64,000 bases of DNA from Pseudomonas fluorescens (GTDB lineage Bacteria; Pseudomonadota; Gammaproteobacteria; Pseudomonadales; Pseudomonadaceae), in NCBI RefSeq assembly GCF_005938625.1, contig NZ_VCNJ01000044.1, positions 33,275 to 97,274 on the forward strand. Direction: 5' to 3'. Within the stretch, counting starts at the first letter, position 1; every line of letters begins with the position of its first letter. Under the pieces are notes generated by a model, which saw nothing but the letters and a program-made list of their open reading frames with translations, was not told the DNA's origin and did no database searches. Shown piece by piece: positions 24,293 to 33,581 of the stretch. The translations under genes were made by a program, and so were the position numbers.

Positions 24293-26746
24293 ATGAAAAA
24301 ACTCAAACTGGTGATGATCGGCAATGGCATGGCCGGGGTTCGCACCCTCGAAGAACTGCTCAAGCTGAGCAACGAGCTGTACGACATCACCGTCTTCGGC
24401 GCCGAACCGCACACCAACTACAACCGCATTCTGCTGTCACCGGTGCTGGCCGGTGAGCAGACCTTCGAAGAGATCGTCCTCAACGACCTCGACTGGTACC
24501 TGGAAAACCACATCAAGTTGCTGCTCAACCGCAAAGTGGTGGAGATCGATCGGGTCAAACGCCGGGTGATCGCCGAGGACGGCACCGAAGCCGAATACGA
24601 TCGTCTGCTGATCGCCACCGGCTCGACACCGTTCATTCTGCCAATCCCCGGCAACACCCTGCACGGCGTGATCGGCTATCGCGACATCGCCGACACCCAG
24701 GCGATGATCGACACCGCGAAAACCCACAAGCACGCGGTGGTCATCGGTGGTGGTCTGCTCGGTCTCGAAGCCGCCAACGGCCTGATGCTGCGCGGCATGC
24801 ACGTCACTGTAGTGCACATCGGCGAATGGCTGCTGGAACGGCAACTGGACAAAACCAGCGGCCAACTGCTGCAAACGGCGCTCGAATCCCGCGGGCTGCA
24901 CTTCCGTCTGTGCGAGCAGACCCAGGCCTTGCACGACGCCGGCAATGGCCGGGTTGGCTCGGTGCAATTCAAGAACGGCGACATCATTCCCGCTGATCTG
25001 GTGGTGATGGCCGCCGGCATTCGCCCCAACACCGAACTCGCGGAAAAGGCCGGCATCCCGTGCAATCGCGGGATATTGGTCAACGACACCCTGCAAACCT
25101 ACGACCCACGCATCTATGCCATCGGCGAATGCGCCAGCCATCGCGGAATCGCCTATGGCTTGGTCGCGCCGCTGTTCGAACAGGCCAAAGTCTGCGCCAA
25201 CCACCTCGCACAATTGGGTTTCGCCCGTTATCAGGGCTCAGTGACGTCGACCAAATTGAAAGTCACTGGCATCGACCTGTTTTCCGCTGGCGACTTCATG
25301 GGCGGCGAAGGCACCGAAACCATCACCCTCTCCGATCCGATCGGCGGCGTGTACAAAAAACTGGTGATCAAGGATGACGTGCTGGTCGGGGCCTGTCTGT
25401 ACGGCGATACGGCAGATGGCGGTTGGTATTTCCGACAGATTCGTGAGAATCACGCCATCGGCGAGATCCGCGATCACCTCATGTTCGGAGAAAACGCTCT
25501 CGGAGACGTAGGACATCAGGGCCAGGACAAAGCCATGGTCATGGCCGACACCGCTGAAGTCTGCGGCTGCAACGGTGTGTGCAAAGGCACTATCGTCAAA
25601 GCGATTCAGGAACACGGCCTGTTCAGCGTCGATGAGGTGAAGAAACACACCAAAGCGGCCAGCTCCTGCGGCTCCTGCGCCGGGTTGGTCGAACAGATCC
25701 TGATCAACACCGTCGGCGGCGCGGCGGACGTCAAACCGAAAAGCGAAAAAGCCATCTGCGGTTGCAGCGACCTCAACCACGGGCAGATCCGCCAAGCCAT
25801 TCGCGAGCAACATCTGCTGACCATCGCCGGCACCCTGAGTTACCTCAATTGGCGCACCCCGAACGGCTGCGCAACCTGCCGCCCTGCCCTCAACTATTAC
25901 CTGATTTCCACCTGGCCCGGCGAAGCCAAGGACGATCCGCAATCGCGCCTGATCAATGAACGTGCGCACGCCAACATCCAGAAGGACGGCACTTACTCGG
26001 TGGTACCACGCATGTGGGGCGGCGTGACCAATCCTTCGGAACTGCGGCGGATTGCCGATGTGGCTGACAAGTATCAGGTGCCGATGGTCAAAGTCACCGG
26101 CGGCCAGCGTATCGATTTGCTTGGCATCAAGAAGCAGGATCTGCCTGGCGTCTGGAAGGATCTCGACATGCCCTCCGGCCACGCCTACGGCAAATCCATC
26201 CGCACGGTGAAAACCTGCGTCGGTAGCGAGTTCTGCCGCTTCGGCACGCAGAACTCGACGCAACTGGGCATCGAGCTTGAGCACGACCTGTTCAACATGT
26301 GGTCGCCGCATAAAGTAAAACTGGCTGTCTCCGGATGCCCACGCAATTGCTCGGAAGCGGGGATCAAAGACGTAGGAATCATCGGTGTCGACTCCGGTTG
26401 GGAGATGTACATCGGCGGTAACGGCGGGATCAAAACCGAAGTCGCCGAATTCTTCGTCAAGCTGAAAACCGCCGAAGAAGTGCGCGAATACAACGGCGCA
26501 TTCCTGCAGCTGTATCGCGAAGAAGCCTTCTACCTCGAGCGCACCGTGCACTACCTGCAACGGGTCGGCATGGAGCACATCAAGAAAGCCGTGCTGGAAG
26601 ACCCGGAGCGCCGCAAAGCCCTGAACGAGCGCCTGCAATTCTCCCTGTCGTTCGAACAAGACCCGTGGAAAGAACGTCTGGCGCAGCCGCAACTGAAGAA
26701 AGAATTCGACGTAATCCCTGTGAAAAATCTGGAGGTGCCAGCATGA
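24293..26746 (+). CDS. nirB: Assimilatory nitrite reductase large subunit
   Basis: 817 residues. It reduces nitrite to ammonium with NAD(P)H. An FAD/NAD(P) pyridine-nucleotide oxidoreductase domain (about 1-400, IGNGMAGVRTLEEL and VVIGGGLLGLEAANGL) is followed by two BFD-like 2Fe-2S regions (CGCNGVCKG...SCGSC; CGCSDLNHGQI...CATC) and the sulfite/nitrite reductase siroheme domain. The siroheme/4Fe-4S cysteines are C642, C648, C682 and C686. The ATGA overlap with nirD couples the subunits. The operon continues with nitrate reductase and siroheme synthesis. Confidence 0.97.
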   Translation: MKKLKLVMIGNGMAGVRTLEELLKLSNELYDITVFGAEPHTNYNRILLSPVLAGEQTFEEIVLNDLDWYLENHIKLLLNRKVVEIDRVKRRVIAEDGTEAEYDRLLIATGSTPFILPIPGNTLHGVIGYRDIADTQAMIDTAKTHKHAVVIGGGLLGLEAANGLMLRGMHVTVVHIGEWLLERQLDKTSGQLLQTALESRGLHFRLCEQTQALHDAGNGRVGSVQFKNGDIIPADLVVMAAGIRPNTELAEKAGIPCNRGILVNDTLQTYDPRIYAIGECASHRGIAYGLVAPLFEQAKVCANHLAQLGFARYQGSVTSTKLKVTGIDLFSAGDFMGGEGTETITLSDPIGGVYKKLVIKDDVLVGACLYGDTADGGWYFRQIRENHAIGEIRDHLMFGENALGDVGHQGQDKAMVMADTAEVCGCNGVCKGTIVKAIQEHGLFSVDEVKKHTKAASSCGSCAGLVEQILINTVGGAADVKPKSEKAICGCSDLNHGQIRQAIREQHLLTIAGTLSYLNWRTPNGCATCRPALNYYLISTWPGEAKDDPQSRLINERAHANIQKDGTYSVVPRMWGGVTNPSELRRIADVADKYQVPMVKVTGGQRIDLLGIKKQDLPGVWKDLDMPSGHAYGKSIRTVKTCVGSEFCRFGTQNSTQLGIELEHDLFNMWSPHKVKLAVSGCPRNCSEAGIKDVGIIGVDSGWEMYIGGNGGIKTEVAEFFVKLKTAEEVREYNGAFLQLYREEAFYLERTVHYLQRVGMEHIKKAVLEDPERRKALNERLQFSLSFEQDPWKERLAQPQLKKEFDVIPVKNLEVPA

Positions 26747-27060
26747 ACTGGCTGGATATCTGTGCCCTCGACGAGATCAATACCCTCGGTTCGCGGATCA
26801 TTGCCGGACCGAAAGGTGACATCGCGATTTTTCGTACAAGCGACGACGAAGTTTTCGCCCTCGACGACCGCTGCCCACACAAGGGTGGGCCGTTGTCACA
26901 AGGTTTGATCTACGGCAAACGCGTGGCCTGTCCGCTGCACAACTGGCAAATCGACCTCGAATCTGGCGAAGCGCAGGCGCCGGACATCGGTTGCGCGCAC
27001 CATCACCCGGCGCGGGTCGAAAACGGTCGTGTGCAACTGGCCCTGCGGGACGCCATCTGA
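26743..27060 (+). CDS. nirD: Nitrite reductase small subunit, Rieske type
   Basis: 105 residues, GGAGG ribosome binding site and 4-base overlap with nirB. A complete set of Rieske 2Fe-2S ligands is visible: C44-P-H46 and C63-P-L-H66. From memory, E. coli NirD lacks these ligands, so this subunit probably carries a real cluster. Its stop codon overlaps the next start (TGATG). Confidence 0.95.
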   Translation: MNWLDICALDEINTLGSRIIAGPKGDIAIFRTSDDEVFALDDRCPHKGGPLSQGLIYGKRVACPLHNWQIDLESGEAQAPDIGCAHHHPARVENGRVQLALRDAI

Positions 27061-29774
27061 TGAACCGCCAGACGACCGCCTCGACCTGCTGCTATTGCGG
27101 GGTCGGCTGCGGCGTGCTGATCGAGCATGACGGCGAGCGCATCCTCGGCGTCAGCGGCGATCCGGCGCATCCGGCCAACTTCGGCAAACTGTGCAGCAAA
27201 GGCTCGACCCTGCACCTGACCGGCGACCTCGCGGCCCGCGCGCTGTACCCGGAACTGCGTATGGGCAAAGGCCTGGCGCGCAGCCGCACGGATTGGGACA
27301 GTGCGCTGGAACATGCCGCCAACGTGTTCGCCGAAACCATCGCCGAACACGGACCGGACAGCGTGGCGTTCTATATCTCCGGGCAGTTGCTGACCGAGGA
27401 CTATTACGCTTTCAACAAGCTGGCACGGGCACTGGTCGGCACCAACAACATCGACAGCAACTCACGGCTGTGCATGTCCTCGGCAGTGGTCGGCTACAAG
27501 CGCAGCCTCGGCGCTGACGCCCCGCCGTGCAGCTATGAGGATCTGGAACTCAGCGATTGCGTGATGATCGTCGGCAGTAACATGGCCTACGCCCATCCGG
27601 TACTTTTCCGTCGGCTGGAAGAGGCAAAAGCCCGACGTCCGCAGATGAAAGTCATCGTTATTGATCCACGGCGCACCGACACTTGCGACCTCGCTGATCT
27701 GCATCTGGCGATTCTGCCCGGTACCGATGTCGCTTTGTTTCATGGGATTTTGCATCTGTTGTTGTGGGAAGACTGGATCGACCGCGATTTCGTCAAAACG
27801 CACACGGAAGGCCTTGCTGAACTGAAGAGTCTGGTGCGCGATTACACCCCGCAAATGGTTTCGCAGTTATGCGGGATCAGTGTCGAGCAATTGCAGCAGT
27901 GCGCCGAATGGGTCGGCACTTCGCCGAGTTTTTTGTCGCTGTGGTGCATGGGCTTGAACCAATCCACGGTTGGCAGCGCGAAAAACAGTGCACTGATCAA
28001 TCTGCACTTGGCTACCGGGCAAATCGGTCGTCCGGGTGCAGGACCTTTCTCCCTTACCGGTCAGCCAAATGCCATGGGCGGGCGCGAAACCGGCAGTTTG
28101 TCGAACCTGCTGCCGGGCCATCGAGACGCGGCCAACCCTGAACACCGCGCCGAAGTGGCGGCTTATTGGGGTGTGGATCAACTGCCGGACAGCACTGGGC
28201 TCAGCGCCATCGAACTGTTCGAGCAAGTGCGCAGCGGCAAGATCAAGGCGTTGTGGATCGCCTGCACCAACCCTGCGCAATCGATGCCCGATCAGAACGC
28301 GGTGCGCTCGGCGCTGGAAGCTTGCCCGTTTGTGGTTCTGCAAGAAGCCTTTCGCACCACCGAAACCGCAGCGTTCGCCGATCTCCTGCTACCCGCCGCC
28401 AGTTGGGGCGAGAAGGAAGGCTCGGTGACCAATTCCGAGCGGCGTATTTCCCACGTGCGCAAAGCCATCCTCCCACCGGGCGAAGCGCGGTCGGACTGGG
28501 CGATCACGGTAGATTTCGCACAACGTCTGGAGAAACGTCTGCGCCCCGGCGAGCCGAGCCTGTTTACCTTCAGCCAACCTGCGCAGTTGTTCGATGAATT
28601 CAAAGGCCTGACGCATGGCCGCGATCTGGATATGTCCGGGATCAGTCACGTGCTGATCGACGAGATCGGACCGCAGCAATGGCCCTTCCCTGTCGGTGCG
28701 CGGCAGGGAACACCACGACTGTACGAGGACGGGATTTTCCCAACCGCCAACGGACGCGCTCAGTTCATCGCAGACCCTTATCGCGCCGCTAAAGAACAGC
28801 GTGATGCGCGTTTTCCACTGACGTTGATCACTGGACGTCTGCGTGATCAATGGCACGGTATGAGCCGCACCGGTACGGCAGCGCAATTGTTCGGGCATGT
28901 CAGCGAAGCGGTGTTGAGCCTGCACCCGGACGAACTGCGCCGGCATCGCTTGCAGGCGGGAGACCTGGTCAACCTTAAAAGTCGTCGCGGCGCAGTGATC
29001 GTCGCAGTTGGCAGCGATGACAGCGTGCGTCCGGGACAAGCGTTTCTGCCGATGCACTGGGGCGACCGCTTTCTCAAGGGTGGTGTGAACAGCCTGACCC
29101 TGCCGGCCTTTGATCCATTGTCGAAACAACCGGAACTGAAACACAGCGGTGTGCGCCTGGAACCGACCAATCTGCCGTGGCAGCTTTTCGCACTGATTGA
29201 GGGTGATGTTCAACGGCATTTCGAGGCCCTACGACCACTCTGTGAGGCATTTTCCTACGTGAGTCTCAGCCTTGTCGGACGTGAACGATCGGCATTGCTG
29301 ATACGCGCAGCCAGCAGCGAGGCGCCGGATGCGCAATTGCTCAGTGAAATCGACCGATGCCTGTCACTGATCGACGGCCCGGTATTGGCTTACGACGATC
29401 CACGTCGGGCCATCGGCAAGCGCGTGCGCATTGAAAGCGGCCGGATCACCGCGATCCGACTGGCCGGCGAAACCCTCGCCCGGCATTGGCTGCAGAGGTT
29501 GTGGCTGGAGGGCCGTGCGGACGAACAACTGCGGCGCTGGTTGCTGGCACCGATGAGTGCTCCGCCGGGCAGTGCCGGGGCGCAGATCGCTGCGGATAAA
29601 ACCCTGTGCAACTGCCAGAACGTCAGCCTCAACGCGGTCTGCGCCGCCATCCGCCAGGGTCTGGATCTGCAAGGTTTGAAAAACAATTTGGGCTGCGGCA
29701 CGCAATGCGGCTCCTGTGTCCCGGAAATAAAACGCTTGCTGGCTGCCAACGTGCAGCCAGTCGCCGTCATCTGA
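27060..29774 (+). CDS. nasC: Assimilatory nitrate reductase catalytic subunit
   Basis: 904 residues from ATG 27060. It reduces nitrate to nitrite in the cytosol. The N-terminal 4Fe-4S ligands are C10, C13, C17 and C45. Mo-bisMGD oxidoreductase domains follow (NSRLCMSSAVVGYK supplies the probable Mo-ligand cysteine; GQPNAMGGRETG), with a molydopterin dinucleotide-binding domain near 620-740. A C-terminal BFD-like 2Fe-2S domain ends the chain (CNCQNVSLNAVC then GCGTQCGSCVPEI). No separate reductase subunit is encoded here, so its electron donor is outside this cluster. The symbol follows P. aeruginosa usage from memory. Confidence 0.95.
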   Translation: MNRQTTASTCCYCGVGCGVLIEHDGERILGVSGDPAHPANFGKLCSKGSTLHLTGDLAARALYPELRMGKGLARSRTDWDSALEHAANVFAETIAEHGPDSVAFYISGQLLTEDYYAFNKLARALVGTNNIDSNSRLCMSSAVVGYKRSLGADAPPCSYEDLELSDCVMIVGSNMAYAHPVLFRRLEEAKARRPQMKVIVIDPRRTDTCDLADLHLAILPGTDVALFHGILHLLLWEDWIDRDFVKTHTEGLAELKSLVRDYTPQMVSQLCGISVEQLQQCAEWVGTSPSFLSLWCMGLNQSTVGSAKNSALINLHLATGQIGRPGAGPFSLTGQPNAMGGRETGSLSNLLPGHRDAANPEHRAEVAAYWGVDQLPDSTGLSAIELFEQVRSGKIKALWIACTNPAQSMPDQNAVRSALEACPFVVLQEAFRTTETAAFADLLLPAASWGEKEGSVTNSERRISHVRKAILPPGEARSDWAITVDFAQRLEKRLRPGEPSLFTFSQPAQLFDEFKGLTHGRDLDMSGISHVLIDEIGPQQWPFPVGARQGTPRLYEDGIFPTANGRAQFIADPYRAAKEQRDARFPLTLITGRLRDQWHGMSRTGTAAQLFGHVSEAVLSLHPDELRRHRLQAGDLVNLKSRRGAVIVAVGSDDSVRPGQAFLPMHWGDRFLKGGVNSLTLPAFDPLSKQPELKHSGVRLEPTNLPWQLFALIEGDVQRHFEALRPLCEAFSYVSLSLVGRERSALLIRAASSEAPDAQLLSEIDRCLSLIDGPVLAYDDPRRAIGKRVRIESGRITAIRLAGETLARHWLQRLWLEGRADEQLRRWLLAPMSAPPGSAGAQIAADKTLCNCQNVSLNAVCAAIRQGLDLQGLKNNLGCGTQCGSCVPEIKRLLAANVQPVAVI

Positions 29775-29786
29775 TGAGGAAACACC

Positions 29787-30557
29787 ATGAATGCAAAAGT
29801 CTGGCTGGTGGGTGCAGGTCCTGGTGATCCCGAACTGCTGACCCTCAAAGCGGTGCGCGCCTTGCGCGAAGCCGATGTGGTGCTGATCGATGATCTGGTC
29901 AACGACGAAGTGCTGGAACACTGCCCTGGCGCCCGCATCATTGCGGTGGGTAAACGCGGTGGTTGCCGTTCCACACCGCAGGCATTTATCCATCGGTTGA
30001 TGCTGCGCTATGCCCGCCATGGCAAGTGTGTGGTGCGGCTCAAAGGCGGCGACCCGTGCATCTTCGGTCGTGGCGGTGAAGAGGCGCAATGGTTGCGTGA
30101 ACGTGGCGTTGAGGTGGAGTTGGTCAATGGCATTACCGCTGGTCTGGCCGGGGCAACGCAGTGCGATATTCCGCTGACGTTGCGCGGTGTGGCGCGCGGG
30201 GTGACGCTGGTGACTGCGCACACGCAGGACGACAGCCAATTGAACTGGCAGGCGCTGGCGCAGGGCGGTACGACGCTGGTGGTTTATATGGGTGTTGCCA
30301 AGCTGGGAGCGATTCGCGATCAGTTGCTGGCGGGCGGGATGACGGCGGATACGCCGGTGGCGATGATCGAGAATGCGTCATTGCCCGGGCAGCGGGAATG
30401 CCGGAGTGATCTGGCGAGCATGAGTGATGATGCGTGTGCGTTTGGATTGAAAAGCCCGGCGATTCTGGTGATCGGGGCGGTGGCGGCTGTTGTTGTTGAA
30501 GAGCAAAAGATCGCAGCCTGCGGCAGCTCCTACTTTGGATCTGCGTGCACCCTTTAA
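29787..30557 (+). CDS. cobA: Uroporphyrinogen-III C-methyltransferase (SUMT)
   Basis: 256 residues. It methylates uroporphyrinogen III to precorrin-2, the first committed step to the siroheme of NirB. SUMT motifs are VGAGPGDPELLTLKAV (about 7-22), RLKGGDPCIFGRGGEE, NGITAGLAGATQC and TLVVYMG. It is a stand-alone SUMT without the CysG dehydrogenase/chelatase half. The last 16 or so residues (KIAACGSSYFGSACTL) are encoded by a family B repeat, so the original C-terminus has probably been replaced. Last gene of the nirB operon. Confidence 0.94.
   Translation: MNAKVWLVGAGPGDPELLTLKAVRALREADVVLIDDLVNDEVLEHCPGARIIAVGKRGGCRSTPQAFIHRLMLRYARHGKCVVRLKGGDPCIFGRGGEEAQWLRERGVEVELVNGITAGLAGATQCDIPLTLRGVARGVTLVTAHTQDDSQLNWQALAQGGTTLVVYMGVAKLGAIRDQLLAGGMTADTPVAMIENASLPGQRECRSDLASMSDDACAFGLKSPAILVIGAVAAVVVEEQKIAACGSSYFGSACTL
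30505..30534. repeat. Single REP-like unit, family B copy 3, inside the 3' end of cobA
   Basis: AAAAGATCGCAGCCTGCGGC AGCTCCTAC is one half of the family B element. It is in frame with cobA and supplies its C-terminal codons. Confidence 0.85.
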
Positions 30558-30572
30558 AGCCAAATCGCAGGC

Positions 30573-30605
30573 AAAGAAAAGCCCGGCCTAAGCCGGGCTT
30601 TTCTC
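30573..30605. terminator. Bidirectional terminator between cobA and oprF
   Basis: AAAAGCCCGGC-CTAA-GCCGGGCTTTT, symmetrical and flanked by A and T runs, between convergent genes. Confidence 0.94.
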
Positions 30606-30619
30606 AGAGCGGCAGCTAA

Positions 30620-31654
30620 TTACTTAGCTTGAGCTTCAACCTGCGCTTCTACGCGACGGTTTACAGCGCGGCCAGCTTCAGTTTTGTTGTCAGCAACTGG
30701 GCGGGATTCGCCGTAGCCAACAGACTGAACGCGGGACGATTCAACACCGTACTGGTTGGTCAGAACTTGCTTAACGGCGTTTGCACGACGCTCGGACAGT
30801 TTCTGGTTGTAAGCGTCAGGACCGACGGAGTCAGTGTGACCTTCAACAGTAGTGGTGGTGGATGGGTACTGCTTCATGAAGTCAGCCAGGTTCTTGATGT
30901 CGCCGTAGCTGTTTGGCTTCACAACCGACTTGTCGAAGTCGAACTTAACGTCCAGCTCAACACGAACAACTTCAGCAACTGCTGGGCAGCCGTCAGCGTC
31001 AACAGTTACGTTGGCTGGGGTGTCCGGGCACTTGTCAACGTTGTCGCAAACGCCATCGTTGTCGCTGTCGGAGCAGACTTCAGCTGGTGCTGGAACTGGA
31101 GCAGCAGCAGGCTTGGAGCCGCCACCGAAGTTCACACCGATACCAACGCTAGGAGCCCACTCGGTGTCGCCCTGGTCGATGTTGTATTGAGCTTCAACGC
31201 CAGCACGGGCGTAGAAGTTCTCGGTGAAGTACAGCTTGGCACCAGCGCCCAGGTTGGCGAAGGTGGAACGGTCACGACCGCCGGAACCGTTCTGACCGAT
31301 GCTCTGATCGGAGAAACCAGCCGATACGTATGGACGCAGCATGTCGCCTGGGTTGTTGAAGTGGTACAGAGCGTCCAGAGCGGTGTTAGCGCCCTTGATG
31401 TTACGACCGTCGTCGGAACGCACGTTGTGCACTTCGTCGTAGCCCAGACGCAGTTCAACGTCGTCGGTCAGGAAGTAACCGATCGAACCGCCGAACAGGT
31501 TGCCGTTGTTCTTGAAGTTACGAGCGCTGTCGAATTGTTCTTTCTTTGCGAAGCCTTCGATTTCAACTGCGCCTTGGCCTTGTGCCAGAGCGCCGAACGA
31601 AGTGGCGGCAATCAGAGAACCAATGGCCAAGCCCAAGGTGTTTTTCAGTTTCAT
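30620..31654 (-). CDS. oprF: Major outer-membrane porin OprF
   Basis: 344 residues. A signal peptide (MKLKNTLGLAIGSLIAATSF then GALA) precedes an eight-strand beta-barrel N-terminal domain (about 25-185). A proline/alanine linker follows, then a cysteine-containing loop with four cysteines in CSDSDNDGVCDNVDKCPDTP...GCP, and a C-terminal OmpA peptidoglycan-binding domain (about 225-335, VEGHTDSVGPDAYNQKLSERR). OprF is the general porin and cell-envelope anchor of Pseudomonas. It follows sigX on the same strand with a 107-base gap, and SigX-dependent expression is established in the genus. Confidence 0.98.
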   Translation of the reverse strand: MKLKNTLGLAIGSLIAATSFGALAQGQGAVEIEGFAKKEQFDSARNFKNNGNLFGGSIGYFLTDDVELRLGYDEVHNVRSDDGRNIKGANTALDALYHFNNPGDMLRPYVSAGFSDQSIGQNGSGGRDRSTFANLGAGAKLYFTENFYARAGVEAQYNIDQGDTEWAPSVGIGVNFGGGSKPAAAPVPAPAEVCSDSDNDGVCDNVDKCPDTPANVTVDADGCPAVAEVVRVELDVKFDFDKSVVKPNSYGDIKNLADFMKQYPSTTTTVEGHTDSVGPDAYNQKLSERRANAVKQVLTNQYGVESSRVQSVGYGESRPVADNKTEAGRAVNRRVEAQVEAQAK

Positions 31655-31761
31655 CCGTTAAATCCCCATCTGGTGATTGTGAAGCAGTCCCGCAAACCGG
31701 GGGACAACTCGGCGGCAAGTCTATCAGAACTTGCCTACACGTAAGAGATATTTGCGCTGAA

Positions 31762-32352
31762 CTAAGTTTCAGCAATGCCTGCAAATTTCTCACGCAATTT
31801 ATCTAGAGCACGTTTGTAACGCATTTTTGTCGCACTCAAACCCATGTGCATGATGTCTGCGATCTCCTGAAATTCCAGCTCTGCGACAAATCGAAGCACC
31901 AGAATTTCGCGGTCAATCGGGTTCACATACACCAGCCAGCGATCAAGTCCGCCCTTCTCCTCGGGTTTCGGCGCCTTTTCTTCGGACGCTTCCTCGAGGG
32001 GGTCAAGACTCAATGCGTCCATCAAGCGACGCTTTCGCCGTTCCTTCCGATACTGCGTAATACATTCGTTGTACGTGATGCTGTAGAGCCACGTTTTGAA
32101 CTTCGATTTCCCCTCGAAGTTCTTCAGGCCGTACAGCACCTTTAACATGACTTCCTGACAGACATCGTCTGCGTCGCGATCGTTCCCAAGATATCTCGCA
32201 CAAACGTTAAATAATGTTCGCTGGTAACGCCGCATCAGTTCTTCATAGGCGCGCGTTACGTGAAAAAGCTCGGTATGCGAGCGCGCGACCAACTCCTCAT
32301 CAGAGAGCTCGCGGGGGTCGTAGCGCGTGGATAGCGTTTGGGCTTTATTCAA
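31762..32352 (-). CDS. sigX: ECF sigma factor SigX
   Basis: 196 residues. Region 2 (about 40-105: RYQRTLFNVCARYLGNDRDA then DDVCQEVMLKVLY) and region 4 (about 140-190: DREILVLRFVAELEFQEIAD then IMHMGLSATKMRYKRALDKL) are clear. An acidic linker separates them. No anti-sigma gene adjoins; instead cmpX lies upstream and oprF downstream, as in other pseudomonads. Known SigX functions include envelope stress, fatty-acid composition and oprF transcription. Confidence 0.97.
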   Translation of the reverse strand: MNKAQTLSTRYDPRELSDEELVARSHTELFHVTRAYEELMRRYQRTLFNVCARYLGNDRDADDVCQEVMLKVLYGLKNFEGKSKFKTWLYSITYNECITQYRKERRKRRLMDALSLDPLEEASEEKAPKPEEKGGLDRWLVYVNPIDREILVLRFVAELEFQEIADIMHMGLSATKMRYKRALDKLREKFAGIAET

Positions 32353-32442
32353 AACAAGTCGTGCCGACAGTCAGGTCAATGTCCACCGCAACCAGCATCA
32401 GCTGGCATTTTGCGGCGGCATACATTAGCAGGGTTTGCCGGA

Positions 32443-33267
32443 TTAGCGGCTACTCACATGCTGTTCCAGCAGGATCCGATTGGAAAGAGAGACTAGCTCA
32501 CCCTCATCGGTCAGCAATGTGGTTTTAACCGTGCCGATCTCTTCGATCTGGCCTTCGACCTCGCCAACACGCACTTGTTGCCCAACCTGATACAACTCAC
32601 GCACATAGATTCCCGCAAGAATCTGACCGGCAATTTCCCGGCTTCCCAAACCCATGGCCAGCGCAACCGCCAGACCAACGGTAATCAAAACGATGACAAT
32701 CACATGGTTCAGCAGGTCGGTCTTGACCTCAAGCTGACTGATCGCGACCGAGATGCTGATGATGATCACCAGCCCCTGAGCAATTCGCCCAAGCCCCGAA
32801 GCGTAGTCCAGGCCTACACCTTCTGCCGCCCCGCGCACCAGCCCGTTGGCCAGTTGTGCGAGCAAAACACCCACCAGCAACACCAGCGCCGCGCCGAATA
32901 CTTTCGGCAAATAGAGCGCCAACATATCCAGCGTAGCTGAAACTCGCTCAAGGCCAAGGGATTCTGCTGCAGAAACCAGAAAAATGAGCAGAACGAACCA
33001 GTAAACGATTTTGCCGATCAGGGTCGAGATCGGGACTTGCAGCCCCGCACGCGACATCAATTTAGTCAGGCCGGTACCGCCCATCAGGCGATCGAGACCC
33101 AGTTTGGCGAGCAATTTGGACAGCAAGGTATCGAGCAGCTTGGCCACGACGAAACCCAACAGCAGCACGACCAGTGCGCCGAACAGGTTCGGGATGAAGT
33201 TGGCTACTTTGGTCCACAACGCAGTCATTGCAGTGACGAGGCTCTGAGTCCAGAGGTCGAGTTCCAT
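32443..33267 (-). CDS. cmpX: CmpX, MscS-like membrane channel protein
   Basis: 274 residues from ATG 33265-33267; a TTG six bases upstream is less likely. About four hydrophobic segments (around 20-45, 75-105, 115-140, 155-195) precede a small MscS-like beta domain (about 205-265: YVRELYQVGQQVRVGEVEGQ and IEEIGTVKTTLLTDEGELVS). CmpX in Pseudomonas is linked to SigX activity and cell-wall stress. It follows crfX by two bases and lies 90 bases upstream of sigX. Confidence 0.92.
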   Translation of the reverse strand: MELDLWTQSLVTAMTALWTKVANFIPNLFGALVVLLLGFVVAKLLDTLLSKLLAKLGLDRLMGGTGLTKLMSRAGLQVPISTLIGKIVYWFVLLIFLVSAAESLGLERVSATLDMLALYLPKVFGAALVLLVGVLLAQLANGLVRGAAEGVGLDYASGLGRIAQGLVIIISISVAISQLEVKTDLLNHVIVIVLITVGLAVALAMGLGSREIAGQILAGIYVRELYQVGQQVRVGEVEGQIEEIGTVKTTLLTDEGELVSLSNRILLEQHVSSR

Positions 33268-33269
33268 AT

Positions 33270-33518
33270 TCAATCAGCCTTATCAGCAGTGCGAGCGGTA
33301 GGTTTACGAAGACGGGAAACCGGCGAGACATGGGCCGATCCGTTATTCAGGGCGATCATCAGCGCGGGCAGCCAGCGGCCCAGCAGGCTGAACAGATCAC
33401 CGGCGCCGACCTGGCGGTTGGCGGTTTTGAGTACGCGGCCCAGGCAAGCATCGTCGTCGCGGCTGGACGGCGAAGCGTTGAGCATGTCGCGCAAAGACTG
33501 TTCAAACGGATCGTGCAT
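33270..33518 (-). CDS. crfX: CrfX, small protein of the cmaX-cmpX-sigX locus
   Basis: 82 residues from ATG 33516-33518 with GAGAGG six bases upstream; a GTG six bases earlier is possible. It begins MHDPFEQSLRDMLNASPSSR and has one moderately hydrophobic stretch (LFSLLGRWLPALMIAL). No known domain is seen. The name rests on position between cmaX and cmpX, matching Pseudomonas gene order from memory. Function unknown. Confidence 0.8.
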   Translation of the reverse strand: MHDPFEQSLRDMLNASPSSRDDDACLGRVLKTANRQVGAGDLFSLLGRWLPALMIALNNGSAHVSPVSRLRKPTARTADKAD

Positions 33519-33581
33519 ACGCACCTCTCGTGATGTCTGTGAAAGACGCGGGCAGATTTGGTCGGGTCACATGCGCCATGT

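Noticed and set aside
30629..31744. 371-codon open frame opposite oprF
   Set aside because: OprF is certain, and the frame extends into its promoter region without a ribosome binding site.
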